Shown here: positions 43,458 to 52,124 of the stretch, one piece after another
How the letters are laid out: each line of letters begins with the position of its first letter
How positions within the stretch are numbered: the first letter of the stretch is position 1
Assembly (NCBI GenBank): GCA_037135095.1
Contig: JBAXKZ010000001.1
Location: 74,220 to 138,219 of the forward strand
Length of the DNA: 64,000 bases
Reading direction: 5' to 3'
Source of the DNA: CAIMZW01 sp037135095
GTDB taxonomy: Bacteria; Actinomycetota; Actinomycetes; Nanopelagicales; Nanopelagicaceae
Notes under the pieces: generated by a model
The model's database searches: none
What the model saw: the letters and a program-made list of their open reading frames with translations, nothing else
Told to the model about the DNA's origin: nothing
Made by a program: the position numbers and the translations under genes

Positions 43458-43754
43458 TTACTTCTTCTCGATGATTGCTAGTACATCGCGAGCTGAAAGA
43501 ACTAAGTACTCCTCGTTGTTGTACTTAACTTCAGTTCCGCCGTACTTGCTGTAAAGAACAACATCGCCAACTTGGACATCCATGGGAGTGCGAACGCCAT
43601 CGTCAAAGCGACCTGGGCCTACCGCAACAACGGTGCCTTCTTGTGGCTTCTCTTTTGCAGTATCTGGAATTACTAGACCAGATGCAGTGGTTTGTTCAGC
43701 CTCATTGGCCTTAACAACAATTCGATCTTCAAGTGGCTTAATGGCAACGGCCAT
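43458..43754 (-). CDS. groES: 10 kDa co-chaperonin
   Basis: 98-residue heptameric lid of the GroEL chamber. Start at ATG 43754 with AGAAGGAG nine bases upstream; the frame extends to 43775 without support. Core: KPLEDRIVVKA at the start, a mobile loop (TTASGLVIPDTAKEKPQ) and YSKYGGTEVKYNNEEY near the end. First gene of the groES-groEL operon. Confidence 0.97.
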   Translation of the reverse strand: MAVAIKPLEDRIVVKANEAEQTTASGLVIPDTAKEKPQEGTVVAVGPGRFDDGVRTPMDVQVGDVVLYSKYGGTEVKYNNEEYLVLSARDVLAIIEKK

Positions 43755-43837
43755 GTGTGCGCTCCTTCTACTCATTGCTAGTCGGTTGGAACCCGGTCTT
43801 TTCTAACCAGGCGAACCTCTCTGGCTAGTCGCTGGAA

Positions 43838-43864
43838 TTAGCAGACTAAGGCCGAGAGTGCTAA
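43838..43864. promoter_or_regulatory. CIRCE element (HrcA operator)
   Basis: TTAGCAGAC (43838-43846), nine-base spacer, GAGTGCTAA (43856-43864). The consensus is TTAGCACTC-N9-GAGTGCTAA: the right arm is perfect and the left arm matches 7 of 9. On the minus strand a TAGTCT -10-like hexamer overlaps the element, as expected for a repressor site at the groES promoter. HrcA itself is not in the window. Confidence 0.85.
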
Positions 43865-43914
43865 CCCAAACTCTAAAGGTGGCGGTCTAGGTGGTCAATT
43901 TGAACCGAGTCGAG

Positions 43915-44952
43915 CTACCAGATGACGCGGGCGATTCCTGGGCTGGAGTCGGCTCCAATACCTACGGCAGAAGGCTTGGCCCCGCTTTCTAGGGCTAATG
44001 AGCCCAGAATGGCGACCATTGCCCCATTATCAGTACAAAGACCAGGGGCTGGGGTCCGCAATTCAATTCGAGCTCGCTCGCAGCGGATCAGCGCCTCGTG
44101 GCGGAGCCTGGAGTTAGCCGCCACGCCGCCGGCGATAATCAAAGAGTCAATCCCCCGCTCAGTACAGGCGGCGATCGCCTTTTGAAGTAGAACATCAACC
44201 ACCGCCTCTTGGAACGAGGCCGCAACATCGGCCTGTAGATAGTTAGGTGTGGCTGCCAGGTATCGAGCCACCGAAGTCTTTAGCCCGGAAAATGAGAAAT
44301 CGAAACGATGTGAACTTTGATCTGGCGCTTGGGTGAAACCACGTGGAAAAGCAATCGCCGCTGGATCGCCGGCGCGAGCTGCTAAATCAATTGCCGGACC
44401 GCCGGGAAATCCAAGTTTTAATAGCCGCGCAATCTTGTCGAAGGCTTCGCCTGCTGCATCATCTACAGTGCTGCCCAAGACCTGAACATCAGAAGTTATG
44501 TCGGTGATCTGCAAAATAGAACTGTGGCCGCCGCTCACCAACAATCCAATCGCCGGTCGAATTGGACCGGAGCCGCCGAGGGCATCAACCGCTAAATGCG
44601 CCGACAAGTGATTAACACCAAATAGTGGTCGATCTAGCGCTAGCGATAACCCTGATGCCGCGCTCACGCCGACTAACAAGGCACCGATTAAACCTGGGCC
44701 AGCGGTAACTGCAATTGCATCTACATCGCCCATTGCAATTCCTGCTTCTCGCAATGCTTCAGTTACGACCGGCAGCATCGCCTCTAGATGTGCTCTGCTG
44801 GCAACTTCTGGGACTACGCCGCCGAACCGAGCATGTTCTTCAACGCTGGAGGAGATTACATTTGCGAGCAAAGTTCGACCGCGCACAATTCCAACAGCCG
44901 TCTCGTCGCACGATGTTTCAATTCCTAAAACGATATTTGAATTTTGGCTCAT
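43915..44952 (-). CDS. tsaD: tRNA N6-threonylcarbamoyladenosine transferase
   Basis: Transfers threonylcarbamoyl from TC-AMP to A37 of ANN-decoding tRNAs. 345 residues; metal histidines in NHLSAHLA and SGGHSSI, N-terminal IETSCDETAVG and C-terminal CTDNGAMVAILG. Overlaps the end of the tsaB-rimI fusion (ATGA). Acts with TsaB and TsaE encoded just upstream. Confidence 0.96.
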   Translation of the reverse strand: MSQNSNIVLGIETSCDETAVGIVRGRTLLANVISSSVEEHARFGGVVPEVASRAHLEAMLPVVTEALREAGIAMGDVDAIAVTAGPGLIGALLVGVSAASGLSLALDRPLFGVNHLSAHLAVDALGGSGPIRPAIGLLVSGGHSSILQITDITSDVQVLGSTVDDAAGEAFDKIARLLKLGFPGGPAIDLAARAGDPAAIAFPRGFTQAPDQSSHRFDFSFSGLKTSVARYLAATPNYLQADVAASFQEAVVDVLLQKAIAACTERGIDSLIIAGGVAANSRLRHEALIRCERARIELRTPAPGLCTDNGAMVAILGSLALESGAKPSAVGIGADSSPGIARVIW

Positions 44953-45983
44953 GTTAAATCTTTTCGCATTACGATCGCAGTAATTCCAGGTCCGTAATAA
45001 GCTGGGCGACGGGAAATTTCAACGAAGCCGAATGCCAAATAGAGCGGCTCGGCTTCAGCATTATCAACTCGCATTTCAAGCATCAACGCGGCTGCCTTTT
45101 GAGTCCGCGACCAATCAATCAGGCGCCGCAATAATTCGCGACCAATTCCATTCCGACGATGATTTGGATCGACCGTTAAAGTCAGTACGTCTGTGACGTT
45201 TCCTACCAGCAGACCACCAACATAACCAACAACCTTGCCCTCTTTTTCAGCAACTAAATACCAACGATTCTTGCCAGCATATTCCTCTTTTAGTTGTCCA
45301 AGAGACCAGGCATCGTAGGCATAAGAACGTTTTTCTAAATCAAAAATGTTGACTAGATCCAATTGATTCATGGGACGGAAGCTGACATTCACCGGCGCAG
45401 GAAAAGCATCGGGGCGGCGAACGTATATTGGAGCGGTGTAGCGCGATGCCGTTGAAAATCCACGCGCCATTAAAAGCGGATCCGGATAGTTAACTACTTC
45501 GTTCGAACTAAAATCATATTTACTTGCGCCCTCCCCAAACGAGGGCAGATCCAATAATTTCAAGGTTTGTGGTGCACTTACTTGTGGCTCGCCGATTCTA
45601 ACCCCATTGCTAAATCTGGCCCAGAAGACCTCTTTACGCCGGGCATCTGTTGCCACCAAGTAATTACTTGGCGCAGTTGAGTCAACAATGAAATCCAAAG
45701 AACATAAGCCGATCAAAGGAATCTGACGAGCAAATGCGAAACTTTGCGCAAAGGCAATCCCGACTCGCAGCCCAGTAAAGGGACCTGGACCCATGCCAAC
45801 GATCACTTGATCCAGGTGCAGATCGGTTGGCAATTGTGTGAGAGCTTGAGATACGAGTCGCGGCAGAACTTCTCCGTGTGCCAAGGCATCATCATGTCTA
45901 AATAACGCAACCGTCTCACCAGCGCTAACGATCGCAACTGAAGTTCTGGAGGTAGAAGTATCAATCACCAGAGAAATTGTCAT
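44949..45983 (-). CDS. tsaB: TsaB-RimI fusion (tRNA t6A factor plus N-acetyltransferase)
   Basis: 344 residues. N-terminal TsaB (1-195): VIDTSTSRTSVAI, GMGPGPFTGLRVG (63-75) and ATDARRKEVFWA, the scaffold protein of t6A synthesis. C-terminal GNAT domain (about 200-344) with acetyl-CoA loop NHRRNGIGRE (274-283) typical of RimI, which acetylates the N-terminus of ribosomal protein bS18. Related genomes often encode these as adjacent genes; here one reading frame joins them. ATGA-type overlaps on both sides with tsaE and tsaD. Confidence 0.92.
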   Translation of the reverse strand: MTISLVIDTSTSRTSVAIVSAGETVALFRHDDALAHGEVLPRLVSQALTQLPTDLHLDQVIVGMGPGPFTGLRVGIAFAQSFAFARQIPLIGLCSLDFIVDSTAPSNYLVATDARRKEVFWARFSNGVRIGEPQVSAPQTLKLLDLPSFGEGASKYDFSSNEVVNYPDPLLMARGFSTASRYTAPIYVRRPDAFPAPVNVSFRPMNQLDLVNIFDLEKRSYAYDAWSLGQLKEEYAGKNRWYLVAEKEGKVVGYVGGLLVGNVTDVLTLTVDPNHRRNGIGRELLRRLIDWSRTQKAAALMLEMRVDNAEAEPLYLAFGFVEISRRPAYYGPGITAIVMRKDLT

Positions 45984-46423
45984 AACGAAATTTCTTTCCA
46001 GCGCGGGCCGTGACCAACTGCTGTTAGCTCGCGTTCGTTTTCGCTACTGCCGTACGCCAAATAAATTGCTAGGTACTGATCGGAAAGTCGATCAACTAAA
46101 CCATCACCCCATTCAATTACAACGACACTGCTTTCAAGCAAACTTTCGAGGTCTAAATCATCGAATAGCGCAGCAGCGCTGCCCTGTAGCCGGTAGGCAT
46201 CAACATGAACCAATGGCAGCACCCCAGAGTGAACTCTTGATATAACAAAGGTCGGGGAGGTAATTCCGCTGATTCCTAGTGCTTCGCCGATCCCTTGAGT
46301 TAATGCAGTTTTCCCAGCACCCAACGGACCAGATAACAAGATTAGATCACCCGCGCGTAATTTCTGACCCAGAGAAAATCCCCATTGGTGCATCTGCTGC
46401 GCAGATGAAATAACGAAGGCCAC
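45980..46423 (-). CDS. tsaE: tRNA threonylcarbamoyladenosine biosynthesis ATPase
   Basis: 147-residue P-loop protein. Walker A SGPLGAGKTALTQG and the SPTFVISR loop are diagnostic of TsaE, followed by HVDAYRL and IEWGD. It drives turnover of the TsaBD complex. It starts about 70 bases downstream of the secreted hydrolase gene, beyond the hairpin at 46441-46475, so probably begins its own transcript. Confidence 0.94.
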   Translation of the reverse strand: MAFVISSAQQMHQWGFSLGQKLRAGDLILLSGPLGAGKTALTQGIGEALGISGITSPTFVISRVHSGVLPLVHVDAYRLQGSAAALFDDLDLESLLESSVVVIEWGDGLVDRLSDQYLAIYLAYGSSENERELTAVGHGPRWKEISL

Positions 46424-46440
46424 AGGCGCAGATTATCGCC

Positions 46441-46475
46441 AAAGCGGGCTGAGCGAATTTCGCCCAGCCCGCTTT
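46441..46475 (-). terminator. GC-rich hairpin after the secreted hydrolase gene
   Basis: Near-perfect inverted repeat: AAAGCGGGCTGAGCGA (46441-46456), loop ATT... centre, TCGCCCAGCCCGCTTT (46460-46475), with one A/C mismatch. Only TTT follows on the minus strand, so termination may be incomplete. It separates the liv-hydrolase operon from tsaE. Confidence 0.7.
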
Positions 46476-46495
46476 GATGCTCTTTTTACCGCTTC

Positions 46496-48127
46496 TTATA
46501 GCTCTTCGTTGTAGAACTTAAGAAGTGGAGCGCGATAGCCGGGATCTAATGTGAGACCCTTGGCCTTTCGTACCAAAGTGGTAAGTGGTCCGCCGGATTT
46601 TAGGACGCCAGTTTTCGCGGCCGTTCCGACGAGATCTGCAACAGCCAACAATTGGGCATCGGTGTAGTTGCAGTGATTAGTTCCATTGGCTGCCGGAGTA
46701 GTTGTATCTGGTGCTCCGGTTGCGGTGAACTTGGTGTAAGTACTAGGCGTTGGCGCCCAGATTGTAATCAAGTTCTTCTTTGGTCGCGTGTAAGTCCCAC
46801 TCTTTTGGAACTCCTTCAATGCAGCTGCCTTTTCTGCCGCATACTGCGCCACATATTTGTCGGCCAACCACTGCGCATTGCCTGCTGGTGTGATTGGATC
46901 AGCAACGCTTGCGAGCGTAACGGTTGGCATATTGATCTTGCCGGTGTGCGAAGTTAGTGCTCGCATCTTCGTAACTGCGGCGGCATCTGCACTCCAACGT
47001 GGTGCTGCTGGGTTTGCTGGATTAAGGAAGGACAACATGCCACCAATTGCATCGCTGCCACTTAGTGCGGCATTGAAAACTGCGGCATCAGATGAAACGC
47101 GAGCTGAGTAGTCAGTCTTTGAGTTGTCAAAGACTGGGCCGCCAGATTGAATTTCAACATCATATGTCGCCATAACGCCAAGAACTGCAGCGTTGGCAAC
47201 ATTTTCCAAGACTGCAAGAGCTGGGCTAGCAGCCAATGCGAATGAGGTGTATGCAGCGCTGTTTGGCGAACCCGGACCCGAAGTCGAGTCAAAGTGCGCG
47301 CTCTGAGTTGGCAAACCTGCCATTAATCCGACCATCAAAAGGGCCGAACGTGGTGGAATGCTGGCCAATGCCGTTCCGGCGGGACCAGAAGAATCTGGCC
47401 AGACACCGCTAGCGATGGCACCTTGCAACTTACCGAGAACGGTAAATACCTTAACCAGGTCACCCATTGCTTCGGCATATCCGGCTGCACCAGCAGAATA
47501 GTTGTGCGCTTTTATGGTTGGATCGAAGAAGGTCTTCATCCCCCACAAAACATCGCCAGCCATTGTTAGCTCGGCCTCAACTGATCCGATTGCTGGACAC
47601 ATTGGAGCTGCAGCATCAATTAGTTCTGGGTGTTGTTCAGCTAGCGCTTGAGTAATGAAACCGCCTAGAGATGATCCCCAAGCCGCGATCTTTTTGGTTG
47701 CCGGGAATTGCTTTCGGAAGAGCCCGATTAATTCCACATCAGATGCCACGCCAGCACCGGCATTCCAGCCTTGAATTGGGAAGGCAGAACCAGCAACTGC
47801 ATAGCCCTTGCCTAACAAAGTACCGATAACGAGGGCATCAGGCCCCTGTTGTGGCAACTTGACTACCTTGTAGCCACCAACGACTGGAATTCCAGCAGGA
47901 ATATCAACTGGATATCGATAACCGTGCGAGTAAAGCATTAGCGTGCCGTTGAAGTTTGCCGGCACCTGCATTACATAGGCGGCACCATCTGAGGTCGCTC
48001 CTTGGCAAGTTGTAACGAAGCTGACCGTGGCGCAAGCTGGATCTGCTGCACGTGCAACAGTTGGCATTGCTGTAAACGCAATTGAAACTAGCGCGCTAAC
48101 AGCGAGAAGTGAAATTTTCTTTCTCAT
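46496..48127 (-). CDS. Secreted alpha/beta hydrolase
   Basis: 543 residues from ATG 48127 (an ATG at 48142 overlaps the livK stop). Signal peptide about 1-28 ending VARAA. Alpha/beta-hydrolase fold: LYSHGY oxyanion segment (65-70), nucleophile elbow GSSLGG with Ser153, acid Asp410 in VADPITP, and His485 in TNHCNYT. A 240-residue cap of Ala/Gly/Ser-rich helices separates the nucleophile from the acid. It resembles esterases or lipases of the prolyl/tannase-like broad group, but no substrate is indicated. It directly follows a LivK-type binding protein, with a one-base overlap at the upstream ATG, so a role in releasing a small ligand for import is plausible. Confidence 0.82.
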   Translation of the reverse strand: MRKKISLLAVSALVSIAFTAMPTVARAADPACATVSFVTTCQGATSDGAAYVMQVPANFNGTLMLYSHGYRYPVDIPAGIPVVGGYKVVKLPQQGPDALVIGTLLGKGYAVAGSAFPIQGWNAGAGVASDVELIGLFRKQFPATKKIAAWGSSLGGFITQALAEQHPELIDAAAPMCPAIGSVEAELTMAGDVLWGMKTFFDPTIKAHNYSAGAAGYAEAMGDLVKVFTVLGKLQGAIASGVWPDSSGPAGTALASIPPRSALLMVGLMAGLPTQSAHFDSTSGPGSPNSAAYTSFALAASPALAVLENVANAAVLGVMATYDVEIQSGGPVFDNSKTDYSARVSSDAAVFNAALSGSDAIGGMLSFLNPANPAAPRWSADAAAVTKMRALTSHTGKINMPTVTLASVADPITPAGNAQWLADKYVAQYAAEKAAALKEFQKSGTYTRPKKNLITIWAPTPSTYTKFTATGAPDTTTPAANGTNHCNYTDAQLLAVADLVGTAAKTGVLKSGGPLTTLVRKAKGLTLDPGYRAPLLKFYNEEL

Positions 48128-48141
48128 GGTTATAGTCCTCA

Positions 48142-49449
48142 TTAGTTTGTTGGCAATCCGTTTAAGGGAAGTGCGGGACGCTTAGATGCCGATTTAACGA
48201 CCGCGCCTGCACCAGAGTCAGTGGTGTAAAGCGAATAGCTGCCACCAACTGGCTTCAATTCACCAGCAGAGTTGTAAGCACCGAACCAATAACTGTTATA
48301 GCCGACGTGATTTCCCTTGGCGTAGTTGATTGGTGAGAAGGAGGCGCTAGCAAAGGATGAACCCTTACTTTCAAGCGCTGCGACCAAGCCAGCGCGAGTT
48401 GGATTTGCTCCAGCTGCACGAAGAGCCTGAACCGTCATCATGGCGGTGTTCATGGCGACAAGTACGTTGTTATCAAAGACCGCGCCACCGTTGTATTTGG
48501 TGTTGATGCCTTGGAAGAACTTCACATACTCATCAGTGAGATCTGTTGGTGCTGGCAGAAAAGATGCACCAATTGCGCCGGTAAGGACTACGGCTGGAAC
48601 ACCAACGGCTTTGAGGGTAGTGGCATCGCCACCGACCGATCCTAGAATCCATTGTGCCTTGTAACCAAGAGCCGCCGAGGTAGCGAGCGCTGCTCCAGAT
48701 GCAGTGGTAACGCCGAACATGACTACAACTTCAGCGCCAGCAGCTTTTAATTTGCTAACCCAACCTGCCGCTGTTTGCGCGCTCTGCGAACCGGAGGCAT
48801 AGGAAACCTTGACATCAAATGTTGTCCCGGCCTGTTTGAATCCAGCCAAGGCATCGGTACCGAAGTCATCAGCTTGATAGATCAAGCCCAATTTCTTGCC
48901 GGCAAAGTTCTCTTTTAGGTATTGCCCCATAATCTTTGCTTCCATGACATAGGAAGGAAAGAGTGAAAAGGTAGTTGGATATTTCTTTGCATCGGCGAAT
49001 CCGCTGAAGCCAGTGTTCAAGAAAAGATCCGGAATTCCACGTCGACCAAGGTTGACCGACTTGGCTACCGCAAGGTGGTTTGCAGTGCCTAGGGCACCAA
49101 CCACGGCAAAGACTTTATCCTTAAGAATTAATTCATTAGTTTTAGCAACTGCCAATGTAGGTAGGTAGGCATCATCCTTAACAACCAGTGAAATTTTGCG
49201 GCCGTATACGCCACCGTTGTCATTCACATAATTGAAGTAAGCGGTCATCGCCGACGGGATCTTGTTATAACCAGGGGCTGCACTTCCAGTGAGCGGAATG
49301 GTTATGCCCAACTTGATTGTGTTTGAGTTGACACCATCTACGGTGTGCACGTTGAACGCCTGAGCCGGAATGGCAGTTATTGCCAAGGCTGTGACTGCAA
49401 GCGTCGCAGAAGCTAAGATTCCGCGCTTCGTGCGTCGTTGAACGAACAT
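48142..49449 (-). CDS. livK: Branched-chain amino-acid-type ABC transporter substrate-binding protein
   Basis: 435-residue periplasmic-binding-protein-like I protein. Signal sequence ends IPAQAF (near 31) with no lipobox cysteine. Mature core: TIKLGITIPLTGSAAPGYNKI, DDAYLPTLAVAKTNELI, VVGALGTANHLAV and QADDFGTDAL. Ligand family covers branched-chain amino acids, amides, urea and aromatic acids; specificity is not evident. Separated from livM by 95 bases containing a palindrome, and has GGAAGG before its ATG. Confidence 0.88.
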   Translation of the reverse strand: MFVQRRTKRGILASATLAVTALAITAIPAQAFNVHTVDGVNSNTIKLGITIPLTGSAAPGYNKIPSAMTAYFNYVNDNGGVYGRKISLVVKDDAYLPTLAVAKTNELILKDKVFAVVGALGTANHLAVAKSVNLGRRGIPDLFLNTGFSGFADAKKYPTTFSLFPSYVMEAKIMGQYLKENFAGKKLGLIYQADDFGTDALAGFKQAGTTFDVKVSYASGSQSAQTAAGWVSKLKAAGAEVVVMFGVTTASGAALATSAALGYKAQWILGSVGGDATTLKAVGVPAVVLTGAIGASFLPAPTDLTDEYVKFFQGINTKYNGGAVFDNNVLVAMNTAMMTVQALRAAGANPTRAGLVAALESKGSSFASASFSPINYAKGNHVGYNSYWFGAYNSAGELKPVGGSYSLYTTDSGAGAVVKSASKRPALPLNGLPTN

Positions 49450-49502
49450 ATGGTTCCTTCCATTGAGGGTATAGAGGGAGTTCTCTATTTAGTTTTAGAC
49501 AG

Positions 49503-49519
49503 CTACCGATTAATCGTAG
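49503..49519. promoter_or_regulatory. Palindrome upstream of livK
   Basis: The perfect 10-base palindrome CGATTAATCG (49507-49516) is flanked by CTAC and TAG, which extend the symmetry with a one-base offset. It is in the 95-base livM-livK gap, upstream of the livK ribosome site, and is a candidate operator. No matching regulator gene is adjacent. Confidence 0.4.
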
Positions 49520-49544
49520 TTACCATATTGCGGGAAATGAGAAG

Positions 49545-50522
49545 TTACCGCGAACTTTTTTTAACTTTTCGCCAGTTCAATTTTGGCCCATTTGGGAAAA
49601 ATAGGACTGAAAGTATTAAAAGCACGCTAGTCATCAGCCCGGGAAGGTTGGCAGTCACCTTCTCCGAACCACCCAGATGCGCTGCTAGCGACCCGGTGAG
49701 TTCAGGGATAGCGACAAGAACTATTGCGCCGACAATGCTACCCGTGAGTAGGGTTACCCCCGCAAGTACCGCACCAGTAACAATCGCGAAGGACAATGAG
49801 AGGGGAAAGGCGCTAGGCGTAACCAAACTGATGGTCATGGCAAGCAGCGCGCCCGCTAGACCGGCCAAACCCGAGCTAATTGTGAAGGCCAGAACCTTTG
49901 ACCGGCCAACATGGATGCCGGCGAGCGCCGCCGAGGTGGGATTACTCCTTGAAGCGCGCCAAGACCGACCATATCGACTCCCCAGAATGTTGTAAGTGAG
50001 CCAAACAATCAGCAAGGCGGAAAGCGCCGCGATCCAGAAGAACCACTTATATTGGGTGAAATCTGCACCTAACCAGGCTGGCGGTAAGCCAACGTCATAG
50101 GTCAGACCTTGCTCGCCACCAAGAAAGCCAAATTCATTGGCCAGTGAAGGCAGCCCGACGGCAAGGGCCAAGGTGGTGCCCGCTAGATATGGCCCTGTAA
50201 GTCGACCGGCGGCCACCCCCAGAATTGCACCAAAAAGGGCTGCCGCCAAAACCGCGGCGACAAAGGTAAGAGGAATTGGCAGGTGCCAGTAGTTGCGTGA
50301 AAGTACCGCCGCATAAGCCCCAACTGCCATGAGAGCGCCATGGCCCAATGAGATCTGCCCTGAGTATCCGGTCAACAAGACGATGGCAGAGATGGCAACG
50401 ACGTAAACCGCTACCTCGGCACCCTGATAAACCCGTAATTCATCAACTCGATTGCTAACTAGAAAGAGAACAAGACCGATGGCGATAAATACCAAGGCTG
50501 CGCGAACTTTTGAACTACGCAT
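49545..50522 (-). CDS. livM: Branched-chain amino-acid-type ABC transporter permease
   Basis: 325-residue multi-spanning permease (LivM family). Contains GYSGQISLGHGALMAVGAYA and the ATPase-contact stretch SRSNPTSAALAGIHVGRSKVLAF. Overlaps the livH stop by eight bases. Forms the channel with LivH. Confidence 0.9.
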   Translation of the reverse strand: MRSSKVRAALVFIAIGLVLFLVSNRVDELRVYQGAEVAVYVVAISAIVLLTGYSGQISLGHGALMAVGAYAAVLSRNYWHLPIPLTFVAAVLAAALFGAILGVAAGRLTGPYLAGTTLALAVGLPSLANEFGFLGGEQGLTYDVGLPPAWLGADFTQYKWFFWIAALSALLIVWLTYNILGSRYGRSWRASRSNPTSAALAGIHVGRSKVLAFTISSGLAGLAGALLAMTISLVTPSAFPLSLSFAIVTGAVLAGVTLLTGSIVGAIVLVAIPELTGSLAAHLGGSEKVTANLPGLMTSVLLILSVLFFPNGPKLNWRKVKKSSR

Positions 50523-51411
50523 CTCTCCCTCGCTTTCGACCTAGCAGTCCAGAAGGTTTTACGAGAAGCACAATTATCAATACAACAAAGGCAACTGGGA
50601 AAGCTAATGAGCTGCTGACATATTCCAAAACAAAAGCCAGACTCACGCCAAGAATCAAACCACCCAAGCTGGCACCAATCAGACTTTCCAATCCGCCGAT
50701 TACCGCTGCCACAAATCCTGAGACCAAAAGTAGATCCAAAGAATTTGGCGACAAGTAATTTGTCGGCGTAACCAAAATTCCAGCGATCGCACCAGCCGCA
50801 CCAGCAAACGCCCAACCAATTGTTCTAGTGGCATCCACTCTGATACCGGAAAGTCTTGCGATCTCAGGTTGATAAGCAGATGCTCGAAGTGCGAGTCCCA
50901 AATTAGTCCGCTGAAAGATTAACGAAAAAGCGGCCATGACAATTAGTGTTGTTATGACTATCAGCAAGTTAATCGGCGCAAACGGAATGGTTGTGTGTCC
51001 AAAGGTGAAGCCATGATTGGTAACTGGCAATTTAAATTGCCTGAGGTCACCGCCCCAAATCATGCCAACAGCAGCACGAATAATTCCGAGCAACCCCAAC
51101 GTGGCAATTACAGGCGCGATTGCTGCCACTGGGCCAGTTCCCATTCGTCTCGCCAGAATTCTAATTAGGAAAATATCAATTAACGCTCCAGCGGCGGCGC
51201 CAAAAACAACGGCGACAGGGAATGCAAACCAATAATTGTTAGTGTGCGAGATAACTATGTAACCAATATAAGTTGAAAGAATTGCTTGACCAGCCTGAGC
51301 AAAGTTAACTACTCGCGTAGAACGCCACACAAGCACTAGCGCCAGCGCCATCAAACTATAAATTGAGCCACTACTAATTCCAATAAGAATTGTGGTTAGA
51401 AATCTAGTCAT
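50515..51411 (-). CDS. livH: Branched-chain amino-acid-type ABC transporter permease
   Basis: 298-residue permease (LivH family) with N-terminal SSGSIYSLMALALVLVWRST, NFAQAG and the coupling segment LRASAYQPEIARLSGIRV. Start overlaps the livF stop by one base. Confidence 0.9.
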   Translation of the reverse strand: MTRFLTTILIGISSGSIYSLMALALVLVWRSTRVVNFAQAGQAILSTYIGYIVISHTNNYWFAFPVAVVFGAAAGALIDIFLIRILARRMGTGPVAAIAPVIATLGLLGIIRAAVGMIWGGDLRQFKLPVTNHGFTFGHTTIPFAPINLLIVITTLIVMAAFSLIFQRTNLGLALRASAYQPEIARLSGIRVDATRTIGWAFAGAAGAIAGILVTPTNYLSPNSLDLLLVSGFVAAVIGGLESLIGASLGGLILGVSLAFVLEYVSSSLAFPVAFVVLIIVLLVKPSGLLGRKRGRDA

Positions 51412-52124
51412 CAGTAACCCAAGTAGGCAGCTCGAAGGGCCGGGTTATCTATTAGTTCCAGTGATGGACCAGAAGTAACCAATTTCCCCAAGTTAATAAT
51501 GATTCCAAGGTCGGCAATTCGAAGTGCCCCCATGGCATTTTGCTCCACAAGTACCACCGTCAAATTTAGCCGTTGTTGTAAGGACTTAATGGCATGAAAG
51601 ATTTGATCGATGATTAGCGGTGCCAGCCCAAGTGATGGTTCATCCAAAAGTAAGAGCGAAGGACGAGCAATAAGCGCTCGACCAATGGCTAACATCTGTC
51701 GCTCACCACCTGAAAGCGTGTCGGCACTTTGTGAAAGGCGTTCCGCCAGCCGAGGAAAGAGCTCTAAAACTTCGGATGTCGCTAGCGCTACATCCTTCTT
51801 ATCTTTTCGCCATATTCCACCTAGCGCCAAATTCTCTTTGACCGTCAATTCTGCAATTACCGACTTCCCATCGGCAACATGAACGATACCTGCCCGAACT
51901 AAATCTTCTGGCTTCCTTTTAAGTATTGAATTTCCTTTGAAACTTGCGCTACCAGAGTTGACGCTCTTCAATCCAGTAAGAGCCCTCAAAAGCGTTGTCT
52001 TGCCAGCACCGTTGGCGCCAATAATCGCTGCCAACTCCCCCGAAGCCACAGTGAAGGAGAGCCCATCGATGGCTCGTATCGCCCCATGGTAAACATGCAA
52101 ATCTTCAACGATTAATCCACTCAT
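51411..52124 (-). CDS. livF: Branched-chain amino-acid-type ABC transporter ATP-binding protein
   Basis: 237-residue LivF ATPase from the ATG at 52124, which overlaps the livG stop (ATGA); the frame extends much further upstream only inside livG. Walker A GANGAGKTT, signature LSGGERQMLAIGRAL, Walker B LLLLDEPSLGLAP. Pairs with LivG to power LivHM. Confidence 0.93.
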   Translation of the reverse strand: MSGLIVEDLHVYHGAIRAIDGLSFTVASGELAAIIGANGAGKTTLLRALTGLKSVNSGSASFKGNSILKRKPEDLVRAGIVHVADGKSVIAELTVKENLALGGIWRKDKKDVALATSEVLELFPRLAERLSQSADTLSGGERQMLAIGRALIARPSLLLLDEPSLGLAPLIIDQIFHAIKSLQQRLNLTVVLVEQNAMGALRIADLGIIINLGKLVTSGPSLELIDNPALRAAYLGY

